Assembly (NCBI RefSeq): GCF_001435525.1
Contig: NZ_AZDP01000123.1
Location: 74,322 to 131,842, forward strand
DNA length: 57,521 bases
Source: Levilactobacillus koreensis JCM 16448
GTDB taxonomy: Bacteria > Bacillota > Bacilli > Lactobacillales > Lactobacillaceae
Reading direction: 5' to 3'
Position numbers and translations under genes: made by a program. Position 1 is the stretch's first letter. Each line of letters starts with the position of its first letter. This document shows, one piece after another, positions 56,405-57,521 of the stretch. The notes below the pieces were generated by a model. It was not told the origin of the DNA. It ran no database searches and saw only the letters and a program-made list of their open reading frames with translations.

Positions 56405-57256
56405 ATGGCTAAAATAAAAATTGTTACGGACTCGTCTGCCGGTATCTCCGAGCAAGACATCCAAGACTACAACATTACCATTATTCCGTTGACGGTTATG
56501 ATCGACGATACGATTTACGTTGAACGGGAATCCATTACGAATAAAGAGTTCATTGAAAAAATGAAGACGGCAAAGACGTTGCCCAAGACCAGTCAGCCAC
56601 CGTTAGGGTCATTTGTTGAGACCTTTGATAAATTAGGTGCCGATGGCAGTAGCGTCATCTGCTTCAACATGCTGGCGGCTATCAGTGGGACGGTCCACAC
56701 CGCTGAACAGGCTGCGAAGTTGTCCAAGACGGACGTCACGGTCGTAGACAGTCAAACGACCGACCAGGCCTTGGGTTTCCAAGTCGTTGAAGCTGCTAAA
56801 TTAGCCGCTACTGGCGCCACTAAAGATGAAATCATTGCCCGGGCCGCTGCCGTTCGCGATCATACCAAGCTGTTCATGGGCATCGTGACCCTCGAAAATA
56901 TTTTGAAGGGTGGTCGTCTCAGTCGTGCTGCGGGCATGCTGACGTCACTCCTAAACATCAAAATCGTCTTGCAAGTTACTGGTGGCGAGCTGAAGATTCG
57001 GGCCAAGGGCCGGGGAATGAAGACCATTGACCGGTATTTTGATAAAGTTTACGAACAGATCAAGCAAACACCTGACATTGTTGCCATTGGGATTTCTCAC
57101 GTGGAAGCCTTTGAATCCGTTGATAAGATTCAGGAACATCTGCACGAGATCTTACCAGACAAAGAAGTCTTAGTTAGAGAAACGGTGCCCATCATCGCTA
57201 CCCACGGGGGACCCGGTGCTTTTGCTTTGATGTACTACACGGACCCAACTAAATAA
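56405..57256 (+). CDS. DegV family protein (fatty-acid binding)
   Basis: This 283-aa two-domain DegV/FakB fold starts KIKIVTDSSAGISEQDIQDY. The lipid-site motif is TLPKTSQPPLGSF near 60. VICFNMLAAISGTVHTAEQA and VVDSQTTDQALGFQ follow, and the end has VPIIATHGGPGAFALMYY. Such proteins present fatty acids to FakA kinase; the exact ligand is unknown. It is followed by a terminator at 57267. Confidence 0.93.
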   Translation: MAKIKIVTDSSAGISEQDIQDYNITIIPLTVMIDDTIYVERESITNKEFIEKMKTAKTLPKTSQPPLGSFVETFDKLGADGSSVICFNMLAAISGTVHTAEQAAKLSKTDVTVVDSQTTDQALGFQVVEAAKLAATGATKDEIIARAAAVRDHTKLFMGIVTLENILKGGRLSRAAGMLTSLLNIKIVLQVTGGELKIRAKGRGMKTIDRYFDKVYEQIKQTPDIVAIGISHVEAFESVDKIQEHLHEILPDKEVLVRETVPIIATHGGPGAFALMYYTDPTK

Positions 57257-57266
57257 TCAACTTAGG

Positions 57267-57298
57267 AAAAGGGGTGGCCACGTCACCGCTTTTTCTTT
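57267..57298 (+). terminator. terminator after degV
   Basis: AAAAGGGGTGgccacgtCACCgCTTTTTCTTT forms a short stem with a T-run. Confidence 0.7.
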
Positions 57299-57317
57299 AT
57301 CCCGAGGGGGGATTCAG

Positions 57318-57521
57318 ATGAAATTTAAAAATATCAGTAAGATCATTGGGGTGACCTTGCTACTCGTCGCGGTCGTCGTGGCCGTGCTGACGTACTGGCA
57401 TCCCGGTGCACGGACGACCCAAGATACATCGTCCACGACCAATCACCGCAAGACCGTTCGTATCGTCGCGTTAGGGGACTCCCTGACCCAAGGGGTGGGT
57501 GACCAGCAAAATGACGGCGGG
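57318..57521 (+). CDS. SGNH/GDSL-type hydrolase, 5' part (runs off the window)
   Basis: Sixty-eight codons are visible from ATG 57318, with GAGGGGGG upstream. An N-terminal membrane helix or signal anchor (IIGVTLLLVAVVVAVLTYW, about 9-27) is followed by a Thr/Ser-rich stretch and the block I motif IVALGDSLTQGVGD with nucleophilic Ser. This fits the YpmR-like lipase/esterase family next to degV in lactobacilli. The rest lies beyond the window edge. Confidence 0.85.
   Translation, partial: MKFKNISKIIGVTLLLVAVVVAVLTYWHPGARTTQDTSSTTNHRKTVRIVALGDSLTQGVGDQQNDGG

Noticed and set aside
1-57521. Possible CRISPR array, prophage, transposase, rRNA or tRNA genes
   Set aside because: I found no regularly spaced direct repeats, no integrase other than XerD in its normal operon, no transposase motifs, and no tRNA-like cloverleaf. 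The short repeats are dispersed, not arrayed.

Overview
The window is a gene-dense, AT/GC-balanced chromosomal segment (about half G+C by eye) of a lactic acid bacterium in the Lactobacillaceae. This rests on strong AGGAGG-type ribosome binding sites, rho-independent terminators with T-runs, the Firmicutes operon orders phoH-ybeY-dgkA-era-recO, cvfB-xerD-ribT-scpA-scpB-rluB and cmk-rpsA-der-hup, a glyQS T-box and a CtsR operator at clpB. No pfkA lies between dnaE and pyk, where homofermentative lactobacilli usually carry it. A transaldolase-family gene sits there instead, which points to an obligately heterofermentative lineage such as the Levilactobacillus brevis group. The species assignment is an inference.

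Layout. 1-2.5 kb: a PEP synthase/PPDK-type regulatory protein (-), rpsU (+) and an NADPH quinone reductase-like gene (-). 2.8-7.6 kb: yqeY, a GNAT enzyme, then phoH-ybeY-dgkA-era-recO (RNA maturation, lipid kinase, ribosome assembly, repair). 7.8-10.5 kb: a structured inverted-repeat element, a cytidine-deaminase-like gene (-), an aldo/keto reductase and a membrane-anchored HTH regulator (-). 10.7-17.8 kb: T-box-glyQ-glyS, an unrecognised membrane protein, then dnaG-rpoD. 18-22 kb: an Rrf2 regulator and an MMPL-type exporter interrupted by a frameshift in a run of eight Gs. 22.7-32.8 kb: trmK, a Nif3-family gene, pepT, clpB, dnaE and the transaldolase. 33-34.8 kb: pyk. 35.4-39.7 kb: the cvfB...rluB operon (RNA binding, chromosome dimer resolution, condensin, rRNA pseudouridylation). 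39.7-43.2 kb: FMN riboswitch-ribU, ypbB-like gene, recQ. 43.3-47.9 kb: LysM protein, cmk, rpsA-like, der, hup. 48.4-57.5 kb: TPR protein, yitT-like (-), cca, ABC-F, thyA, dfrA, hemolysin III family (-), degV and the beginning of an SGNH hydrolase.

Almost all genes are core housekeeping functions. No phage, CRISPR array, rRNA, tRNA or transposase gene is visible. The less ordinary material lies between genes. (1) A dispersed short repeat with core GCAGGCGGAATYCCTGGCAG followed by a GCAGTGCGGCC-like tail has about five clear and two partial copies. (2) An 18-bp inverted repeat encloses nested hairpins at 7.8 kb, with a collapsed relative at 48.15 kb. (3) A third repeat (28/35 identical) occurs at 59-93 and 9853-9887. 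(4) Several promoters are followed at once by terminator-like hairpins (clpB, dnaG, hup), and the hup leader shows two mutually exclusive pairings. (5) A G8 tract breaks the MMPL exporter frame.
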